From Planctomycetaceae bacterium (lineage in GTDB: Bacteria > Planctomycetota > Planctomycetia > Planctomycetales > Planctomycetaceae): a stretch of DNA of 37,924 nucleotides. This document shows, in pieces, positions 35,571 to 37,924 of this stretch. Under the pieces are notes generated by a model. The model was not told the origin of the DNA, did not search any database, and worked only from the letters and a program-made list of their open reading frames with translations. A program made the position numbers and the translations under genes. The stretch covers positions 1 to 37,924 of the forward strand of contig JAGQQG010000056.1 of the NCBI GenBank assembly GCA_020426325.1, written 5' to 3'. Numbering within the stretch: position 1 is the first letter of the stretch; every line of letters starts with the position of its first letter.

Positions 35571-35805
35571 TTGTCACTCCGTGGGTGTCTTGCTCGTGGG
35601 TTGAAAGCTCAGTGAAAGCGATGGACTCATCATGTCGACCACCAGCAAGCACTTCAATGTTTCCTGACTCAATCTCATAGAATTCGCTCAACCCCCGGTC
35701 GGTTGTGCCGCGCATTGGAACTGTAGGATATGCGGGAAGCTTGCCTGACAGTGAAGATGGATAAGAACAGATGAGCAATTCGTGGGGAGTGTAAGGATTA
35801 TTCAT
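35527..35805 (-). CDS. possible small protein, weakly supported
   Basis: A 92-codon frame starting MNNPYTPHELLICSYPSSLS with a mid-section GLSEFYEIESGNIEVLAGGRH. Third-position composition is mixed (about half G/C), unlike neighbouring genes, and only GGTGG stands directly before the ATG. It overlaps the better-supported 35331-35570 gene, whose Shine-Dalgarno lies within it. It could be an upstream partner translated by coupling, or a chance frame. Confidence 0.35.
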   Translation of the reverse strand: MNNPYTPHELLICSYPSSLSGKLPAYPTVPMRGTTDRGLSEFYEIESGNIEVLAGGRHDESIAFTELSTHEQDTHGVTNAAHIACRYRIAGV

Positions 35806-35859
35806 CCACCATCACGACTGATGAGACTTCAAGGGACTTCTGTCTCTCTGTTCCGCGAT

Positions 35860-36990
35860 CTACTGGTCCGGCCAATCGGTTCCGCTGTCGCGAATGAGTA
35901 TGCTCGGCCTGCGGACATGAGCCCCCTTGACCTCGATTGTCAGTTCCGGCCAGTTTTCAGAGGGGGTCAGCAATTCAAAGCCTTCATCTCTTACGAGGAT
36001 CGTGTCGCCCATCGATGCGGTCCTGACTGACGGATGCCAAAAGATGGGGGTCCCAGATCGCAGTCGCGAACGACTGTTGGGAACGAAGGGGAATTCTTCG
36101 AGGGCATAGCCGATGCCCTCTGCCTGCTCTGCCTGTCGCCAGCCATCAGGAGCTCCGAATTTTTCGTAAATGCGAGCCACCCGCGCCCAAGTGTCGGCTA
36201 CCGTCCAACCGACCTGAGAGAAGAACATGCCCGTCGTTTGCACGATCGCTGCCAGATGATGCGTGTCTTCGATGAACTTCGTGGGGGAACCGAACGTGAC
36301 GGTTCGTGTCACACCGACATGAAGGCCTTTTCTCCGCCCAACCGCTGAGATAACACATGTCCGTTCAACGCGGTCGCTGCCATATCCCCAGTGCCGATAC
36401 CGGTGCCCCTGTCCGTCAGCCATGACCTGCAGTCGGACCGGCATGATTTCCTGTCGTAACAAACGATGGGCCACCTGGCCGGCGACTTCTGCTTCCGTCT
36501 CTCCTTGAGCGAACGTTCTCGCGGTGGCTTCAACCGCGTGTGCGACATGCCGCCCCAGCGATCGCAGTTCGGGCCAGTCATATTCAGAGAGAGGAACGCG
36601 AAACCGCACCATATGAGGTTCAAAGTTGTCGGTCACAAACATGCCTGAATCGCTGGCAACCTTGCGTCCTCTGCACAGGTCTTCCAAAAGCACACCTCGA
36701 TCCTCGTGCCAGGGACGTTCCTTCAACTGGAATCCCAAGCCGTTGATCACCTGATCGAACAGATGACCGGAATCGACACTCCCAGTGAGAATCACGCGTG
36801 CATCCGGCGTGATGAATGCAGCTGCCACCATCTCATTTGAACCCGGACGCGTCCCTTCACCACCTGCGGTAATCCACGAAAAATTGTGAGGGAGAGTCAG
36901 CAGCAATGCATCGTAACGGGCCGAGGACAGGAACTCTGTGATCCGCTGATGCCGGCGATCGACTTCGTCAGCACGGTCTGGATCAATCAT
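35860..36990 (-). CDS. M24 (creatinase/prolidase-fold) family protein, probably catalytically inactive
   Basis: 376 residues from ATG 36990 (MIDPDRADEVDRRHQRITEF); an in-frame ATG at 37044 would add 18. The N-terminal creatinase-type domain reads YDALLLTLPHNFSWITAGGE. The C-terminal pita-bread domain keeps its framework (CVISAVGRRKGLHVGVTRTV, AEGIGYALEEFPF, ASMGDTILVRDEGFELLT). The five metal ligands of M24 enzymes are not there: the two Asp positions are S215/A216 and G226, the His is E291, and the two Glu are H319 and G328. It is likely a pseudoenzyme, or a non-metal enzyme like creatinase. Function unknown. It is divergent from the next plus-strand gene. Confidence 0.85.
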   Translation of the reverse strand: MIDPDRADEVDRRHQRITEFLSSARYDALLLTLPHNFSWITAGGEGTRPGSNEMVAAAFITPDARVILTGSVDSGHLFDQVINGLGFQLKERPWHEDRGVLLEDLCRGRKVASDSGMFVTDNFEPHMVRFRVPLSEYDWPELRSLGRHVAHAVEATARTFAQGETEAEVAGQVAHRLLRQEIMPVRLQVMADGQGHRYRHWGYGSDRVERTCVISAVGRRKGLHVGVTRTVTFGSPTKFIEDTHHLAAIVQTTGMFFSQVGWTVADTWARVARIYEKFGAPDGWRQAEQAEGIGYALEEFPFVPNSRSRLRSGTPIFWHPSVRTASMGDTILVRDEGFELLTPSENWPELTIEVKGAHVRRPSILIRDSGTDWPDQ

Positions 36991-37283
36991 GCCGATCTCA
37001 CCGGAAGAAACAGGCTGAGCCGGTGCCAGCGAGAGTGGTGCCATATCTTGCTCTGTCCGGAGGGGAACTGCACGAACATCCAGGGCCGCTGCGAGTGGTC
37101 ATCCGAATGGATGTTGGAATACCCGAAACTCGCAGCCACTTCAAGCATAGCAAACCCCCATGCAGCGGCCTACAATCGGCTAACTTCTCCCCGAAGTTGT
37201 TATCTCACGAAGACATAATACGACGATTCCCCCGATTGGCCGGGCGGGCTGAAGTCGGAAACCTCACGGAATCTCCTGAAGTT

Positions 37284-37793
37284 GTGAATCCTCCGACACC
37301 CCACCAACGACTCGAAGTGGACCGGGAAGACCTCATGCGGGAGGCAACCGCACTCCGGGAACGTGCGGAATTTGACGTTCCGCACGAGTCGGAGGCAGTC
37401 ATCGTGGGGTATCGGGCGAACGGGTCACTTTCGCTGTATTTTGGCCCGGACCCGTGTTTTCACTTTGACTCTGACATGAGATTGCGCCGGGCTTACGTCG
37501 ATGGCGAATTGTACCGGACCCAGGGAACCACGTTCGCAAGATTGCGTCGCGACCGATCGAACAGCTGTGTCGAATTGCAAAGACATGAACTTTCACAGGT
37601 TGAGCTGACTCAAATCTTTGAACAGGTACATGAACGGCTCCGTCGACTTGTGCATTCCTTCGCGGAGTCTGCCGTCAATTGTGTGCAAGAAATTCCAGCT
37701 GACGGTCAGATACAAAAACGACTGAAAAGCGATCTGAAGATCATCATGTCCCGGCCACTGTGTCTGGCTCCTGCCATCAACTGTCGGCGATAA
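37284..37793 (+). CDS. protein of unknown function
   Basis: 169 residues if GTG 37284 is used; ATG 37335 or an earlier start in the frame open from 37023 are alternatives, and none has a good ribosome site. The earlier part overlaps the divergent M24 gene and looks non-coding. The central part is protein-like: LEVDREDLMREATALRERAE, then EAVIVGYRANGSLSLYFGPD, FHFDSDMRLRRAYVDGELYR, and a helix LTQIFEQVHERLRRLV. The tail is basic and Cys-containing. I do not recognise the family. Confidence 0.6.
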   Translation: MNPPTPHQRLEVDREDLMREATALRERAEFDVPHESEAVIVGYRANGSLSLYFGPDPCFHFDSDMRLRRAYVDGELYRTQGTTFARLRRDRSNSCVELQRHELSQVELTQIFEQVHERLRRLVHSFAESAVNCVQEIPADGQIQKRLKSDLKIIMSRPLCLAPAINCRR

Positions 37794-37906
37794 CTGCGTT
37801 CTCTCAGCCAGACCGCACGATTAGGAATGCTCGCCTAAATTAACCAATAAGAACGCGTTTGAAAAGTGGTGTTGAGGTGATTTGATGTTCACGTTACATC
37901 TCTGGC

Positions 37907-37924
37907 ATGGCAAGGAAGCGATAC
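37907..37924 (+). CDS. possible first codons of an IS3-family transposase OrfA, cut by window end
   Basis: ATG GCA AGG AAG CGA TAC reads MARKRY and runs off the window. MARKRY is a frequent beginning of planctomycete IS3-family OrfA proteins. Six codons are far too few to be sure, and no clear Shine-Dalgarno or terminal repeat was seen in the 113 bases before it. The competing start ATG 37885 in another frame (MFTLHLWHGKEAI), behind GAGGTGA, is equally possible. Confidence 0.25.

Overview
The window reads as a chromosome segment from a member of the Planctomycetota, at roughly 57% GC by eye. No rRNA or marker tree is available. The support is the gene mix: a very long secretin with alanine/glutamate helical repeats and glycine-rich inserts, an OprB-type porin, a secreted prenyltransferase-repeat protein, a bacterial copy of the archaeal-type formylmethanofuran dehydrogenase subunit B (H4MPT-linked C1 metabolism), LL-diaminopimelate aminotransferase, CsrA, and palindromic intergenic repeats of the 'CAGACATTCCTGTCTG' kind. 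Genes are mostly single or in pairs on alternating strands, with few long operons.

Layout. 1-1404 (+): the end of a large low-complexity protein. 1410-4527 (-): two overlapping M16 peptidase-family genes preceded by a GNAT acetyltransferase. 4562-5779 (+): a tRNA-dihydrouridine synthase whose 3' end overlaps the next, convergent gene. 5724-10251 (-): three exported proteins (prenyltransferase-repeat protein, unknown protein, OprB porin). 10623-13828: ribBA (-), a DksA/TraR-like regulator (+), dapL (-). 14130-15190: two decayed mobile-element genes (IS1182-type transposase and tyrosine recombinase) next to tRNA-Asp(GTC), which has its own terminator; about 780 bases with no gene follow. 15975-19600: an FdhF/YdeP-type molybdopterin oxidoreductase (-) divergent from fhcB/fwdB (+). 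19845-22017 (+): a good sigma70-like promoter, trpB, trpA. 22028-24109 (-): csrA and xylB. 24268-27992 (+): a zinc-ribbon protein and mfd. 27993-30558: intergenic DNA with an inverted-repeat element and three related palindromes flanking a parvulin-type peptidyl-prolyl isomerase gene. 30559-35097 (+): the giant secretin, closed by a very strong terminator. 35254-37924: a long two-part hairpin, small unknown genes, a probable catalytically dead M24-family protein (-), an unknown gene (+), and at the last 18 bases what may be the start of an IS3-family OrfA.

How the genes fit together. Core metabolism (riboflavin, lysine/peptidoglycan precursor, tryptophan, xylulose phosphorylation), translation and repair housekeeping (Dus, Mfd, tRNA-Asp) and regulation (CsrA, DksA-like) are interspersed with envelope and secretion genes. 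The isomerase next to the secretin is a plausible chaperone-client pair, and the two divergent molybdopterin-family genes may share a role in formyl/formate oxidation; both links are inference from proximity. No CRISPR array, rRNA, intact prophage or recognised defence system was seen. The less ordinary parts are the tRNA-Asp mobile-element graveyard, the palindrome families around the isomerase gene, the FhcB that keeps redox-type cysteines, the M24 protein without metal ligands, and the unexplained hairpin after the secretin.
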